From the NCBI RefSeq assembly GCF_013410945.1, contig NZ_JACCCH010000001.1, positions 1,426,001-1,490,000 on the forward strand: DNA of 64,000 bases, given 5' to 3'. This stretch comes from Leifsonia sp. AK011 (lineage in GTDB: Bacteria > Actinomycetota > Actinomycetes > Actinomycetales > Microbacteriaceae). The notes under the pieces are model-generated. The model was not told the origin of the DNA. It saw only the letters and a list, made by a program, of their open reading frames with translations, and did not search any database. Below are positions 27,750 through 37,754 of the stretch, one piece after another; within the stretch, counting starts at the first letter, position 1, and each line of letters starts with the position of its first letter. A program made the translations under genes and the position numbers.

Positions 27750-28859
27750 ATGGACGAGCTGGATATCACTGACGAAATTGCGGCGCTCCGCTCGACCTTC
27801 GCGGACATCCGCAGCGTGGTCGGCGTCGAAGCGCTCGAGGCGGAGATCGCCAAGCTGAGCGAGCAGGCCGGTGCTCCCGATCTGTGGGACGACACCGAGA
27901 AGGCGCAGAAGGTCACGAGCGCGCTGAGCCACCGCCAGTCGGAGCTCGCCCGCATCAACAGCATCGAGGGTCGCCTCGACGACCTCGAGATCATGGTGCA
28001 GCTGGCCAACGAGGAGCAGGATGCCGCGGCTGCAGCCGACGCGCGCGCCGAGCTCGCCGCCATCTCCGCCAACCTCGGCGACCTCGAGGTGCAGACCCTC
28101 CTCGACGGCGAGTACGACGACCGCCCCGCCGTCATCACCATCCGCGCCGGCGCAGGCGGGGTGGATGCCGCGGACTTCGCCGACATGCTTTTCCGCATGT
28201 ACCTCCGCTGGGCAGAACAGCACAAGTACCCCGTGACGGTCATGGACACGAGCTACGCGGAGGAGGCCGGCATCAAGTCGGCCACCTTCGAGGTCGACGC
28301 GCCCTACGCGTTCGGCACGCTCAGCGTCGAGGCCGGAACTCACCGCCTCGTGCGCATGAGCCCGTTCGGCGCGGCGGGCAAGCGCCAGACGAGCTTCGCT
28401 GCGGTCGAGGTCATCCCGCTGCTCGAAGAGGCGACGGTCATCGACATCCCGGAGAACGACATCCGCGTCGACGTCTTCCGGTCGAGCGGCCCGGGAGGCC
28501 AGTCGGTCAACACGACGGACTCCGCCGTACGCCTGACCCACATCCCGACCGGCATCGTCGTTTCCATGCAGAACGAGAAGAGCCAGATCCAGAACCGCGC
28601 GGCCGCCATGCGCGTGCTGCAGTCACGCCTTCTCATCGTGCAGAAGGAGCAGGAAGCGGCGACGAAGAAGGAGCTCGCGGGCAACATCACCGCCAGCTGG
28701 GGCGACCAGATGCGCTCCTACGTCCTCGCGCCGTACCAGATGGTGAAGGACCTCCGCACGGAGTACGAGGTCTCCAAGCCCGACGACGTCTTCGACGGTG
28801 ACCTCGACGGTTTCATCGCCGCGGGCATCAAGTGGCGCAAGCGCGCGATCGAGGACTAG
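27750..28859 (+). CDS. prfB: Peptide chain release factor 2
   Basis: A 369-residue RF2 with the SPF tripeptide ([12 protein letters not shown]), which reads UGA/UAA, and the catalytic GGQ loop ([15 protein letters not shown]). There is no in-frame UGA near codon 25, so the autoregulatory +1 frameshift of many RF2 genes is absent. TAGGCT (27735-27740) is 9 nt before the ATG. It heads the cluster with ftsE, ftsX and smpB. Confidence 0.97.
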   Translation: MDELDITDEIAALRSTFADIRSVVGVEALEAEIAKLSEQAGAPDLWDDTEKAQKVTSALSHRQSELARINSIEGRLDDLEIMVQLANEEQDAAAAADARAELAAISANLGDLEVQTLLDGEYDDRPAVITIRAGAGGVDAADFADMLFRMYLRWAEQHKYPVTVMDTSYAEEAGIKSATFEVDAPYAFGTLSVEAGTHRLVRMSPFGAAGKRQTSFAAVEVIPLLEEATVIDIPENDIRVDVFRSSGPGGQSVNTTDSAVRLTHIPTGIVVSMQNEKSQIQNRAAAMRVLQSRLLIVQKEQEAATKKELAGNITASWGDQMRSYVLAPYQMVKDLRTEYEVSKPDDVFDGDLDGFIAAGIKWRKRAIED

Positions 28860-28868
28860 AGGCACAAG

Positions 28869-29360
28869 GTGCGAGATGAGTGGGCTCCCCTGGTGGGCAC
28901 TCGACGCATCGCGCGCCTATCCCGCTCGGTATCGAACGGCTTTCTTGACCTGCTTCTGGTTCCGCTGCAGGTGATCGGCTTCGCGTTCTCGAAGGGGGGC
29001 GAGGTATCCGTGAATTTCAGCTCCGGTCGTCTCCGGTTCGGTCGCCACGAGATCCCGTTCAGCGAGATCGACACCGCGAAGACCGCAGCGGATGCCGCGA
29101 TCCCCGGCAACATCGACCTGCACCTCAGCACCAGCCGGGGGAGCGGTTTCGTGGTGCAGCTGCACAACGGCGTGGAGTCGATCATCCCGGAGGCCACCCG
29201 TGCAGCGCTGCTCCGGGTCATCCCCTTGACTTCGATCGCGCTACCCACCGACCCCTTCGACCCGACGGGAAAGAACTCGCGCCGCATCTTTCCGCATCAC
29301 CTCTCGCGGGATGCAGCGTACCGACTCGTTCTAGACCCGCCACGGGATGCACACATCTGA
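28869..29360 (+). CDS. Hypothetical protein between prfB and ftsE
   Basis: A 163-residue protein, GTG start 9 nt after prfB. I recognise no family. The middle is beta-rich and PH-like in pattern (GGEVSVNFSSGRLRFGRHEIPFSEIDTAK, then STSRGSGFVVQLHNGVES), with an N-terminal hydrophobic stretch (LDLLLVPLQVIGFAF) that is too short for a certain membrane helix. It is probably co-transcribed with prfB and closed by the hairpin at 29453. Confidence 0.6.
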   Translation: MRDEWAPLVGTRRIARLSRSVSNGFLDLLLVPLQVIGFAFSKGGEVSVNFSSGRLRFGRHEIPFSEIDTAKTAADAAIPGNIDLHLSTSRGSGFVVQLHNGVESIIPEATRAALLRVIPLTSIALPTDPFDPTGKNSRRIFPHHLSRDAAYRLVLDPPRDAHI

Positions 29361-29452
29361 GGCGACACGCCGGCTGCGGCATCCCGAACCAGGCGCGCCC
29401 CGCGGAACGTGTGCAGGCAGCCACGCCCCGACCCCCGATCCTGAGAAAAACA

Positions 29453-29476
29453 GCCGCGGGGGTGTCGTTCCGCGGC
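29453..29476. terminator. Hairpin upstream of ftsE
   Basis: Seven-base GCCGCGG/CCGCGGC arms (29453-29459 and 29470-29476) around a 10-nt loop, followed by TTCT and preceded by five A. It probably ends the prfB transcript before the ftsE promoter. Confidence 0.7.
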
Positions 29477-29508
29477 TTCTGGACACGTCAACTTAGGCTG
29501 ACCCCGTC

Positions 29509-30243
29509 ATGATTCGCTTTGATTCCGTCACCAAGGCATACCCCGGCACCTCGCGGCCCGCGCTCAACAACGTGAGCCTCGAGATCCTCAAGGGGGAGTT
29601 CGTCTTCCTCGTGGGCGCCTCCGGATCCGGTAAGTCGAGCTTCCTGCGCCTCATCCTCAAGGAGGAGACGCCCACCAAGGGTGCCATTCACGTGCTGGGT
29701 CAGTACCTGAACACCCTCGCGAGCCGCAAGGTTCCGTACTTCCGTCGCAACCTCGGTGTGGTCTTCCAGGACTTCCGACTCCTGCCCAACAAGACGGTGT
29801 TCGACAACGTGGCCTTCACCCTCCAGGTGATCGGCAAGTCGAGGGGGTTCATCCAGGAGGCGGTTCCGGATGCCCTCAAAATGGTCGGACTCGCAGGCAA
29901 GGCGAATCGGCTGCCGCACGAACTGTCCGGTGGCGAGCAGCAGCGTGTCGCGATTGCGCGCGCGGTCGTGAACAAGCCGGCGATCCTGCTCGCGGACGAG
30001 CCGACGGGCAACCTCGACCCCGCGACATCCGCAGGCATCATGACGCTCCTCGAGCGCATCAATCTCGGGGGAACGACCGTCATCATGGCAACGCACGACG
30101 CGGGCATCGTCGACCAGATGAAGCGCCGCGTGATCGAGCTCACGAGCGGCCAGATCATCCGCGACGAGCGCCAGGGCGGGTACCAGACCCAGGCGATCCC
30201 GGTGCAGGGCTTCGGCCGCGCCACGACGGAGGTCGTCCCGTGA
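29509..30243 (+). CDS. ftsE: Cell division ATP-binding protein FtsE
   Basis: A 244-residue ABC ATPase: Walker [11 protein letters not shown]-loop VFQDFRLLP, signature LSGGEQQR and Walker [12 protein letters not shown], all matching FtsE. With FtsX it activates peptidoglycan hydrolases at the septum. TAGGCT (29494-29499) lies 9 nt before the ATG, suggesting a separate leaderless promoter. The stop overlaps ftsX by 4 nt. Confidence 0.97.
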   Translation: MIRFDSVTKAYPGTSRPALNNVSLEILKGEFVFLVGASGSGKSSFLRLILKEETPTKGAIHVLGQYLNTLASRKVPYFRRNLGVVFQDFRLLPNKTVFDNVAFTLQVIGKSRGFIQEAVPDALKMVGLAGKANRLPHELSGGEQQRVAIARAVVNKPAILLADEPTGNLDPATSAGIMTLLERINLGGTTVIMATHDAGIVDQMKRRVIELTSGQIIRDERQGGYQTQAIPVQGFGRATTEVVP

Positions 30244-31157
30244 GGCTCGGTCTGATCCTCGGCGAGGTCGCCAACGGCCTCCGCCGCAACATGAGCATGG
30301 TCATCTCGGTCGTGCTCGTCACCTTCATCTCGCTCACCTTCGTCGGCGCGGCCATCCTGCTCCAGATGCAGATCGGACAGATGAAGGGCTACTGGTACGA
30401 CCGCGCGCAGGTCGCCGTCTACATGTGCACCGACGTCGACACGACCGGAAACTGCACGCAGACCGCTGCGACTGAGGCGCAGATCGCGGCCGTCGAGAGC
30501 CAGCTCACCTCTCCCGCCCTCTCGCCCTACATCGAGCGCTTCGAGTTCGAGACGCACGAGCAGGCGTACGAGAACTTCCAGACCCAGTTCGCCGACAGTC
30601 CCATCGCGGCGTTCGTCACCCCGGAGACGCTCAACGAGAGCTTCCGCGTCAATCTCATCAATCCCGCCGACGCCGACATCCTCATCGAGAGTCTCTCCGG
30701 TGCGGCCGGCGTGCAGAACGTCGAGGACCAACGTGGGTACCTCGACCAGATCTTCTCGATCCTCAATGCGGCGAGCTACACCGCGATCGGTGTTGCCGCG
30801 CTCATGCTCATCGCGGCGGTGCTGCTCATCGCGACGACCATCCGTCTCAGTGCGTTCTCGCGACGGCGGGAGCTCGGGATCATGCGCCTTGTGGGCGCAT
30901 CGAACCGTTTCATCCAGACGCCGTTCATCCTCGAGGGTGTCTTCGCGGCACTCATCGGTTCGCTGCTCGCAGGCGGTGCGATCGTGGCGATAGTGCAGTT
31001 CTTCGTTCAGGGATACCTGCAGTCGACGCTCCAGGCGACGACTACGCTGGTGGGCCTGAGCGACGCGGTGGTGGTCGTGCCGATTCTCGTGGTGGTGGGT
31101 GCAGCCCTCGCCGCGGCATCTGCAGGCGTTGCCATCAGTCGCTATCTCAAGGTTTAG
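30240..31157 (+). CDS. ftsX: Cell division permease-like protein FtsX
   Basis: A 305-residue protein with one N-terminal helix (about 20-42), an extracytoplasmic domain of about 150 residues with a Cys pair ([14 protein letters not shown]) and three C-terminal helices with [18 protein letters not shown], the FtsX motif. GTG 30240 overlaps the ftsE stop. Together they form the FtsEX complex. Confidence 0.96.
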   Translation: MRLGLILGEVANGLRRNMSMVISVVLVTFISLTFVGAAILLQMQIGQMKGYWYDRAQVAVYMCTDVDTTGNCTQTAATEAQIAAVESQLTSPALSPYIERFEFETHEQAYENFQTQFADSPIAAFVTPETLNESFRVNLINPADADILIESLSGAAGVQNVEDQRGYLDQIFSILNAASYTAIGVAALMLIAAVLLIATTIRLSAFSRRRELGIMRLVGASNRFIQTPFILEGVFAALIGSLLAGGAIVAIVQFFVQGYLQSTLQATTTLVGLSDAVVVVPILVVVGAALAAASAGVAISRYLKV

Positions 31158-31167
31158 GAACATTCCC

Positions 31168-32508
31168 ATGGCCGCACAAGAGCGGGAAGAGCTCGAAAAC
31201 AGCGAGCTTGTGAGCGCTAACCCGCGCTCGCGCATCATCGTCGCGAGTCTCATCGGCACGTCGATCGAGTTCTACGACTTCTACGTGTACGCGACAGCAG
31301 CCGTGCTGGTCTTCCCGACGTTGTTCTTCGCCAACGAGGACCCGACGATCGCGCTGCTGGCGTCGTTCGCGGTCTTCGGCGTCGCCTTCGTCGCCCGACC
31401 GATCGGCTCCATCCTCTTCGGTCACTTCGGCGACAGGATCGGCCGCAAGGGCACGCTCGTGGCATCCCTTCTCACGATGGGTATCGCGACGGTGCTCATC
31501 GGGGCGCTGCCCACGGGCATCACGCCCGGCTGGGAGATCATCGCGCCCGCGCTGCTCGTGCTCCTCAGGTTCAGCCAGGGCCTCGGCCTCGGCGGCGAGT
31601 GGAGCGGTGCCGCGCTGCTCGCGACCGAGAACGCGCCCAAGGGAAAGCGCGCCATCTACGGCACGTTCCCGCAGCTGGGCGCGCCGATCGGCTTCATCCT
31701 GGCGAACGGGGTGTTCCTCATTCTCGCGTCGTCGATGGATGCCGCACAGTTCCTGGCCTGGGGATGGCGCATCCCCTTCCTCGCAAGCGCAGTTCTTGTG
31801 GTGATCGGCCTCTACGTCCGTTTCAAGCTCGTCGAGACACCCGCATTCCAGAAGGTCGTGGAGCGCGGGGAGGTGGCATCCCTGCCGTTGGCCACCGTCT
31901 TCAAGACCAGCTGGCGCCCGCTCATCCTCGGCACGTTCATCATGCTGGCCACGTACACGTTGTTCTACCTGATGACCACGTACACGCTCACCTACGGAAC
32001 GACGGCGACGGATGCCGCGAACCCGGGTCTCGGCTACTCCCGCAACGACTTCCTCCTCATGCTCATCATCGGGGTGGTGTTCTTCGGAATCTTCACGCTC
32101 GTCTCCGGACCGCTCGCCGAACGCTGGGGACGCCGTCGGCTCCTTATCGGCACGACGATCGCCATCATCGTGTTCGGCCTGCTGTTCGTTCCGCTGTTCA
32201 GCGGCGGGCAGATCGGTGTCATGGCCATGCTCATCATCGGGTTCACCCTCATGGGTCTCACGTTCGGTCCGATGGCCGCCGTGCTGCCGGAGCTGTTCCC
32301 GACGAATGTGCGCTACACGGGATCCGCCATCAGCTACAACCTGTCGAGCATCCTCGGTGCCGCGGTCGCTCCGTTCATCGCGGTCGCGTTGTGGGCGGCG
32401 GCGGGTGGAAGCCCCATTCTGGTCGGTGTCTACCTCTCCGCGATGGGTGTCATCACACTCGTCGCGCTCATCATCAGCAAGGACACCGCGGACGTCGACT
32501 ACGTCTGA
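31168..32508 (+). CDS. MHS-family (metabolite:H+ symporter) MFS transporter
   Basis: A 446-residue, 12-helix transporter with GTSIEFYDFYVYATAA in helix 1, the GHFGDRIGRKGTL loop and LPELFPTNVRYTGSAISYNL near the end, typical of shikimate/proline/citrate symporters. ATG 31168 lies 10 nt after ftsX with no strong binding site, so it may be read through from ftsX. It interrupts the usual ftsX-smpB adjacency. Substrate unknown. Confidence 0.88.
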   Translation: MAAQEREELENSELVSANPRSRIIVASLIGTSIEFYDFYVYATAAVLVFPTLFFANEDPTIALLASFAVFGVAFVARPIGSILFGHFGDRIGRKGTLVASLLTMGIATVLIGALPTGITPGWEIIAPALLVLLRFSQGLGLGGEWSGAALLATENAPKGKRAIYGTFPQLGAPIGFILANGVFLILASSMDAAQFLAWGWRIPFLASAVLVVIGLYVRFKLVETPAFQKVVERGEVASLPLATVFKTSWRPLILGTFIMLATYTLFYLMTTYTLTYGTTATDAANPGLGYSRNDFLLMLIIGVVFFGIFTLVSGPLAERWGRRRLLIGTTIAIIVFGLLFVPLFSGGQIGVMAMLIIGFTLMGLTFGPMAAVLPELFPTNVRYTGSAISYNLSSILGAAVAPFIAVALWAAAGGSPILVGVYLSAMGVITLVALIISKDTADVDYV

Positions 32509-32570
32509 CCCGACCGTCAGGCTAAACTGATGGGCTGCTCGCACAGAGCGCATCGCAGACGGAGAGATTC

Positions 32571-33047
32571 ATGCCCAGGGAACGTGGCCAGAAGGTTGTC
32601 GCCAGCAACCGCAAGGCACGACACGACTACCTCATCGAGGACACGTACGAGGCTGGCCTCGTGCTGACCGGTACCGAGGTGAAGTCGTTGCGCCAGGGTC
32701 GGGCGAGCCTGGTCGACGGCTACGGCTACATCGACGGGGGAGAGGCGTGGCTCGACGCCGTGCACATCCCCGAGTTCAACCAGGGCTCATGGAACAATCA
32801 CCCGCCGCGTCGTAAGCGCAAGATGCTGCTTCACAAGGCCCAGATCCTCAAGATCGCGAACAAGATCAGCCAGGGCGGCTACACGCTCGTGCCGCTGTCG
32901 ATCTACTTCTCCGACGGCAACGCCAAGGTGGAGCTCGCCGTGGCCAAGGGTAAGCGTGAGTACGACAAGCGTCAGACCCTGCGCGAGCGGCAGGACAAGC
33001 GCGAGGCCGAGCGCGCCATGCGCAGCCGCAACAACCTCAACGAGTAG
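32571..33047 (+). CDS. smpB: SsrA-binding protein SmpB
   Basis: A 158-residue protein with [29 protein letters not shown]-type opening, KRKMLLHK and the basic C-terminal tail [17 protein letters not shown] that acts in the ribosome. It delivers tmRNA to stalled ribosomes. GGAGA precedes ATG 32571, and TAAACT (32524-32529) is a likely -10. The partner RNA is encoded 2.1 kb downstream at 35197. Confidence 0.97.
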   Translation: MPRERGQKVVASNRKARHDYLIEDTYEAGLVLTGTEVKSLRQGRASLVDGYGYIDGGEAWLDAVHIPEFNQGSWNNHPPRRKRKMLLHKAQILKIANKISQGGYTLVPLSIYFSDGNAKVELAVAKGKREYDKRQTLRERQDKREAERAMRSRNNLNE

Positions 33048-34317
33048 CTGGTTCCGTCTCCGCTGGCACGTGCACGATCATCTCGGGCGCTTTCCTCGCG
33101 ACGAGCCAGACGGGCAGCACGACGATGCAGAGCATCGGGAGAGTCTCGATCTGTCCGGTCACTGCCGTAGCGATGAACAGGGCGAGCCAACCATCCCGGC
33201 CGACAACGAGCACCATTCCGAGCACACCGCAGGCTACGGCGAGGGCGAGTGGCAGGATCGGGATCACGAGGTGTCCGAGGATTCCGATCGCTACTCCGAG
33301 AAAGACCGCGGGGAAGATCCTTCCACCCCGGAACCCGGAGCTCGCCGACACGACGAGTGCCAGCACCTTGATTCCGATGATGACCAGGAGGGCGACGACG
33401 GTGAGCGAGTCGATGGATTCGACGAGCTCACCCATCTCGGTGACGCCCTTGAACAGCGTGATCGGGCCGCCGATGGCACCGAGCACACCCAGGGTGAGAC
33501 CTCCGAGGGTTACGTAGATGAGCGGGTGCCGCAGGCGATGGAACAGCCGATGTGTCGCGGGGAAGATCAGGACGGCAATGATGGCGACTCCGGCCGCGAA
33601 CAGGGCAACGAGCGAGCCCGTCACCAGGTCGAGTGGACTCGGATTGTCGTACTGCGGCAGGTGAAGGCTCAGCGGGGCGACGCCGAGGAAGATCATCGTG
33701 GCGGCGCCTGCACCCGCGGCGGCGACCGGCAGGAAGAGTTTGTCCCACAGTGAACCCTGTCCTTGTGCGGCCAGCAGCCCGGTGAGCAGCAGCGCGGCGG
33801 CGACGGGGGTTCCGAACATCGCGCCGATGGTTGCCGATGCCGCCATCGTCGCGACCAGCTGCTGTGGGAGGCCGGGAACGAACCGCGCCAGAAGCGCGAC
33901 CGCGAGGGCCGTGTTGATAGCGATGATCGGGCTCTCCGGGCCGAGGCTCACACCACCGGCGAGGGCGAAGAAGATGACGAGAGCCACTCCGGGGAGAGCC
34001 TTGAGCGGCAGAACTGGTGCCATGAGTTCGACTGTTGCCGAGTCGAATCCGCCGTGCCCGGGCGCAAGCCAGACCACGAGCCCCACGAGTGCCCCCGTGA
34101 TGGTGAGGACCAGAAGTATCCACCACCACGAATCGCCGTCGAACCCCAGGCTCGCCGGAACCACCGACCACATCCAGGCCTCGGCCGCGGATGACGCGTG
34201 CTCGAGCAGCCACAGAGCGAAGGCTGACACCGCCCCGATGACGAGGGCGGGGAGGGCACCCAGAAGGAGTCGACGACTCGAGGGTGTGGACGGGGGCGCG
34301 GGTGGCGTCTCGCTCAT
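33037..34317 (-). CDS. ClC-type ion channel/antiporter protein
   Basis: A 426-residue membrane protein of the ClC family. [15 protein letters not shown] matches the gating-glutamate region, with ESP where GREGP is usual, and [16 protein letters not shown] is the second conserved motif. It is closest in pattern to the YfeO-like ion channel subgroup. ATG 34317 is used; the frame continues upstream without family features. It overlaps the smpB 3' end by 11 nt. Confidence 0.85.
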   Translation of the reverse strand: MSETPPAPPSTPSSRRLLLGALPALVIGAVSAFALWLLEHASSAAEAWMWSVVPASLGFDGDSWWWILLVLTITGALVGLVVWLAPGHGGFDSATVELMAPVLPLKALPGVALVIFFALAGGVSLGPESPIIAINTALAVALLARFVPGLPQQLVATMAASATIGAMFGTPVAAALLLTGLLAAQGQGSLWDKLFLPVAAAGAGAATMIFLGVAPLSLHLPQYDNPSPLDLVTGSLVALFAAGVAIIAVLIFPATHRLFHRLRHPLIYVTLGGLTLGVLGAIGGPITLFKGVTEMGELVESIDSLTVVALLVIIGIKVLALVVSASSGFRGGRIFPAVFLGVAIGILGHLVIPILPLALAVACGVLGMVLVVGRDGWLALFIATAVTGQIETLPMLCIVVLPVWLVARKAPEMIVHVPAETEPATR

Positions 34318-34348
34318 GGCCGCAACGCTAGCAGTCGAGCCAGGTGAC

Positions 34349-35029
34349 CTACCGCGCGATGAATCGCGCGTCCACGACCGCCGAGACGGCGATCTCCTCG
34401 GGCTTGAGCGCGAGCTGCGGGGCGCCACCGAAGTCGGCTGAGGCCTTCATCGCCGTGCGGTACATCGGCGGGGCCGGGGCAACTCCGCCACCTGCCGGGT
34501 CGCCGAGCATCCCGGGGTCTGCGAGGGCGGTTGCAGTGACCGACCCGAGGCCGATGCTCTGTGCGAATACGGATGCCTTGGCCACGGCATCCTTCACGGC
34601 CCGGGATCGCACCTCCGTCGTCACTGACGTTCTCGTGGACTCGGTGAGGTCCCACGTGATGCCCCCGACCGAGGTGTCCTCGATGGCAGCGACGGACTCG
34701 ACCCATTCCGCAAGGGCCGCGAAGTCCTTGAACTTCACGGAGAAGTCGACGGCGGCGTGGAACACCGGGTCGAGTTGCTTGCCCTCGTTGTTCCACGGGC
34801 GCTCCGACCACACCCGTACGGAGTCGGACGACCACCACGTGACGGGACCGTTCTTCGCGTCGTGGATGGTGTCAATGAGTGACCGCACGGCGTCGGCGGA
34901 TGCCACGGCACGACCGAACACCTCGTCACGACTGTCACCCCACGCGTGAACCGACGCGAACGCCGTGGCACGTTCTGCGGGGTACCACGCCGAGTGCTCG
35001 CCCTGGACGGTGATGATCGTGTCAGCCAT
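34349..35029 (-). CDS. SIMPL-domain (DUF541) protein
   Basis: A 226-residue protein of the SIMPL/DUF541 type: VQGEHSAWYPAERATAFASVHAWG at the start and RSRAVKDAVAKASVFAQSIGLG in the middle, with the family's closing beta region. No signal peptide is evident, unlike many members. AGGAGA precedes ATG 35029. Function unknown; it lies between the ClC and tmRNA genes. Confidence 0.8.
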   Translation of the reverse strand: MADTIITVQGEHSAWYPAERATAFASVHAWGDSRDEVFGRAVASADAVRSLIDTIHDAKNGPVTWWSSDSVRVWSERPWNNEGKQLDPVFHAAVDFSVKFKDFAALAEWVESVAAIEDTSVGGITWDLTESTRTSVTTEVRSRAVKDAVAKASVFAQSIGLGSVTATALADPGMLGDPAGGGVAPAPPMYRTAMKASADFGGAPQLALKPEEIAVSAVVDARFIAR

Positions 35030-35196
35030 GACTTCTCCTGGATCGTGGGATGCCCAGCGGTGCTCGCGACGGGCGAACGGGTGCAAGCATCCTCGCATAG
35101 CGATGCTGTGAGAACCGGCGTAAGCTAGAAGGCCGCCTACTCCTGTCTTGGAGCGGCGGGTTGACAACTCCACAGCGCGACAACGACCTTATGCAT

Positions 35197-35590
35197 GGGG
35201 ATGATCGGTTTCGACATTGCCTGCAAAACTGCGAGAAGCGGGTCGAGGATGCAGGGTTATCTCGTTAACGATCTCTGCAAAACAATAAGTGCCGATTCCA
35301 ATCGCACTGTCTCGGCTAAGGCTGACCTCGCCCTCGCGGCGTAGTCTCCTTACCCACTAAAAGAGACCGTCAGTCCGGGAATGCCCTCTACCCGGATCCT
35401 GGCGTCATCAAGAGGGATTGCTGTGCAGCTAGGCCTTGGGGCTGCACGGGACTCTAACTAGGGCTGGGCTCGTCGACTTAGGTGCTTGTGGCAAATGTCG
35501 GAGCCGAGCAGAACGCTTTCACAAGCTACACCCGTAGAAGGCGCAGGATTACAGCAGTGGACGGGGGTTCAATTCCCCCCATCTCCACCA
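35197..35590 (+). ncRNA. ssrA: tmRNA (ssrA)
   Basis: The 5' end GGGGATG pairs with CATCTCC before the encoded ACCA at 35587-35590. The T-arm GGGGGTTCAATTCCCCC lies near 35563-35580. The resume codon GCC at 35291 opens a tag frame to TAG at 35342-35344, encoding ADSNRTVSAKADLALAA, with the ALAA degradation tail. A TTGACA at 35161-35166 may be its -35 box. The 3' end is duplicated 158 nt downstream. Confidence 0.96.
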
Positions 35591-35596
35591 CGACAC

Positions 35597-35623
35597 GGTC
35601 CGCCGCCCACAGGGCGGTGGACC
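35597..35623 (+). terminator. tmRNA terminator hairpin
   Basis: A 12-bp stem (35597-35608 with 35612-35623, one G-U pair) and loop ACA, 7 nt after the mature tmRNA 3' end. It contains the CGCCCACAGGGC block also found after tRNA-Leu. Confidence 0.8.
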
Positions 35624-35684
35624 GGGGCGTTGTCGCGCTGGGGGGTTGCGAAGCCCTTCTCGGGTGGGCCCCGCCGCGCCGGTT

Positions 35685-35712
35685 CCGACGCGTTGCGCAG
35701 CAACGTGGCGGC
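35685..35712 (+). repeat. 28-nt hairpin motif, copy 2 (tmRNA element)
   Basis: CCGACGC, stem GTTGC, loop GCA, stem GCAAC, then GTGGCGGC. Same flanks, stem length and loop length as the tRNA-Leu copy at 13396-13423, with all changes in the stem compensatory. Confidence 0.8.
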
Positions 35713-35726
35713 CGTGCCGGTGGGAG

Positions 35727-35746
35727 TCAATTCCCCCCATCTCCAC
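35727..35746 (+). repeat. 20-nt duplicate of the tmRNA 3' end
   Basis: Identical to 35569-35588 (T-loop through acceptor 3' strand of tmRNA), 158 nt downstream. A further partial copy, CCCATCTCCACCAC, follows at 35751-35764. Neither copy has the pairing partners of a functional RNA. Confidence 0.88.
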
Positions 35747-35770
35747 AACACCCATCTCCACCACAACACG

Positions 35771-35809
35771 ACGCAGCGCCGACCACCTCACGGGTGGCCG
35801 GCGCTGCGT
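35771..35809. terminator. Hairpin between tmRNA region and betaine-binding protein gene
   Basis: 17-nt arms (35771-35787 and 35793-35809, one mismatch) with a 5-nt loop, 15 nt beyond the stop codon of the convergent opuAC-like gene. Probably the terminator of that operon. Confidence 0.8.
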
Positions 35810-35824
35810 GTTTCACGTACGTGA

Positions 35825-36718
35825 CTAGCTTGTGAGGCTGTCGACGTACTCCTGGTTGTCGGCGATCCACTGCTCCACGAGGGGGCCGAGGTCGTCGGTG
35901 TCGTTCTCCACGAACAGGACGTTCTCGAGGGAGTAGAGCTGCTCGAGGTCCATCTCGAAGTCACTCAACCATGCGGCGACCTCAGGGAAGTCGTCCGAGA
36001 AGCCGACGCGGCTGAAGGAGTGCAGGCTCTCGGTTCCGCCGAGCGCGCCCTCGGGGTCTTCGAGGTTCTTGATCGGGAACGCGCCGTAGGCCCAGTGCGG
36101 CTCCCACAGCGTCACAACGACGTTCTCACCAGCATCCGTCGCGGCCTTGAGCTCGGTGAGCATAGCTGCGGTCGATGAGGTGGTGAAGGTCATGTCGGTG
36201 AGTCCGTAGCCGGGGATGACCTCGTTCTCCATGGCAGCGGTCAGGCCTGCGCCCGGCTCAATGCCGACGATCTGGTCGCCGAAGAGGTCCGCGTTGGCGG
36301 CAAGCTCGGAGAGCGAATCGATGGGTGCATCCGCGTTGACGGCGACAGTCAGTTTCGACTCGTCATTCCAGGCGCCGAGGTCGACGATCTCATCGCCGAA
36401 CTCCTCAACGTACGCTGCGTGAGTGCCGGGCAGCCACACGTCGGTGGTGAAGTCGTAGTCGCCGGTGGAGAGTCCAGCGAAGAGTGGCGCGACGTCGGCG
36501 TACTCCAGGGAGACGTCGTAGCCCTTGCTTTCCAGTACGGCCTTCCAGAGCTCGGACGTGGCGATGCCTTCATCCCAGCCGTTGAAAACGGCGAGGGTGA
36601 TCGCGGTGGGAGCCGTTCCGTCTCCTCCTGCGTCGTTGGTGTCCTGCGGTGCGCACCCGCTGAGGGCGAGTGCGGTGGCGGCAGTGACGGCGAATATCGC
36701 TGTCGTGCTCTTCTTCAT
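35825..36718 (-). CDS. Glycine betaine/proline ABC transporter substrate-binding lipoprotein
   Basis: A 297-residue lipoprotein: signal helix ending LALSGC, lipid Cys at about residue 22, then an OpuAC-type domain (FNGWDEGIATSELWKAVLESKG, TDVWLPGTHAAYVEEFG, LWEPHWAYGAFPIKNLEDPEG). Trp residues in these motifs typically bind quaternary amines. It is the last gene of the ATPase-permease-binding protein operon, 109 nt after the permease with a hairpin in between. Confidence 0.9.
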   Translation of the reverse strand: MKKSTTAIFAVTAATALALSGCAPQDTNDAGGDGTAPTAITLAVFNGWDEGIATSELWKAVLESKGYDVSLEYADVAPLFAGLSTGDYDFTTDVWLPGTHAAYVEEFGDEIVDLGAWNDESKLTVAVNADAPIDSLSELAANADLFGDQIVGIEPGAGLTAAMENEVIPGYGLTDMTFTTSSTAAMLTELKAATDAGENVVVTLWEPHWAYGAFPIKNLEDPEGALGGTESLHSFSRVGFSDDFPEVAAWLSDFEMDLEQLYSLENVLFVENDTDDLGPLVEQWIADNQEYVDSLTS

Positions 36719-36734
36719 ACTGTGTTTCCTTCCT

Positions 36735-36759
36735 CGGCGGGGAGAGTCTCTCCTCGCCG
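36735..36759 (-). terminator. Intra-operon hairpin before the substrate-binding protein gene
   Basis: An 11-bp stem (36735-36745 with 36749-36759, one G-U) with a 3-nt loop in the permease/binding protein gap. It may partly terminate or shield the 5' end of the binding-protein message, a common way to make the binding protein in excess. Confidence 0.55.
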
Positions 36760-36827
36760 CTCACGACGATGCGCACTCTGTGACGCATCGTGCACGGGCC
36801 CCGTGAGGGGTCCGCGAGTCTTGATAG

Positions 36828-37754
36828 CTAGGCGTTGACCTTCTCTGGCGAGGCGGTGGTCGCCGCGGCCTCGTCGCCACGTTCATCTCGAGGAGCCTTC
36901 AGGAAGGCGAGAACCCTGTCGAAGTATCCGCGTCCGGAGCCGAACGCACTGGTCAGGCGATCGAGGAGGATCGCGAGGATCACCACAGAGAGCCCTGCCT
37001 CGACTCCGAGCGCTGTGTCGAGGCGACCCAGGCTCGCGACGATCTCGCCTCCGAGACCGCCTGCACCCACGAGGCCGGCGATAACGACCATCGACAGCGC
37101 CAGCATGATGACCTGGTTCACTCCCGCCATGATCGTTGGCAGGGCGAGAGGCAGTTGAATCTGGCGCAGGATGCGGGCGGGGGATGCGCCGAACGCATGT
37201 CCGGCTTCCACGACCTCTTTGTCCACGCCGCGCACGCCCAGCTCCGTGAGTCGAACCCCGGGAGCCATGGCGAAGATGATCGTCGCCACGATTCCGGGTG
37301 CAACACCGACACGGAAGAGCAGGAGCGCCGGGATGAGATAGACGAATGCGGGCATCGTCTGGAGGAAGTCGAGGACGGGTCGCAGGATCGAGGAGAACAC
37401 CTGCGATTTCGCAGCAGCGATGCCCACCGGGACGCTCACCACAATGGCGATGAATGCCGCGACGAGCACCAGAGCGAGCGTCTCCATCGAGTGTCCCCAT
37501 TGATTCATGGCAACGATCAGCAGGAGGCTCCCTGCGGTGAGCAGAGCAAAGATCCACCCGCGGGCAAGAAGGCCGAGCACGCTGAAGGCGATGATGATGA
37601 CCCAGAATGGCGGGCTGCTGAGCATCCATTCGACGGCGTCATAGAAGCCGAGGAACACGGTGCGCAGCACCAGGAAGAATCCAGCGAAGTTGTCGACGAT
37701 GAAGTCGACGAGTCCTTCAGCCCAGTCTCCGATGTGAATGCGGGGGAAGTCCAT
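36828..37754 (-). CDS. Glycine betaine/proline ABC transporter permease
   Basis: A 308-residue permease of the ProW/OpuAB type with about 6-7 helices and the coupling-loop region [42 protein letters not shown], of which the EAGxAFGxSP core is diagnostic. The ATG start overlaps the ATPase stop by one base (TGATG). It imports osmoprotectants across the cytoplasmic membrane. Confidence 0.92.
   Translation of the reverse strand: MDFPRIHIGDWAEGLVDFIVDNFAGFFLVLRTVFLGFYDAVEWMLSSPPFWVIIIAFSVLGLLARGWIFALLTAGSLLLIVAMNQWGHSMETLALVLVAAFIAIVVSVPVGIAAAKSQVFSSILRPVLDFLQTMPAFVYLIPALLLFRVGVAPGIVATIIFAMAPGVRLTELGVRGVDKEVVEAGHAFGASPARILRQIQLPLALPTIMAGVNQVIMLALSMVVIAGLVGAGGLGGEIVASLGRLDTALGVEAGLSVVILAILLDRLTSAFGSGRGYFDRVLAFLKAPRDERGDEAAATTASPEKVNA

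Noticed and set aside
27750-27900. Programmed +1 frameshift in prfB
   Set aside because: The frame is continuous from ATG 27750 with no in-frame UGA near codon 25.
27651-28541. N-terminal extension of the MFS transporter into prfB
   Set aside because: The upstream 297 codons are the complement of prfB; transporter homology starts at about 27650.
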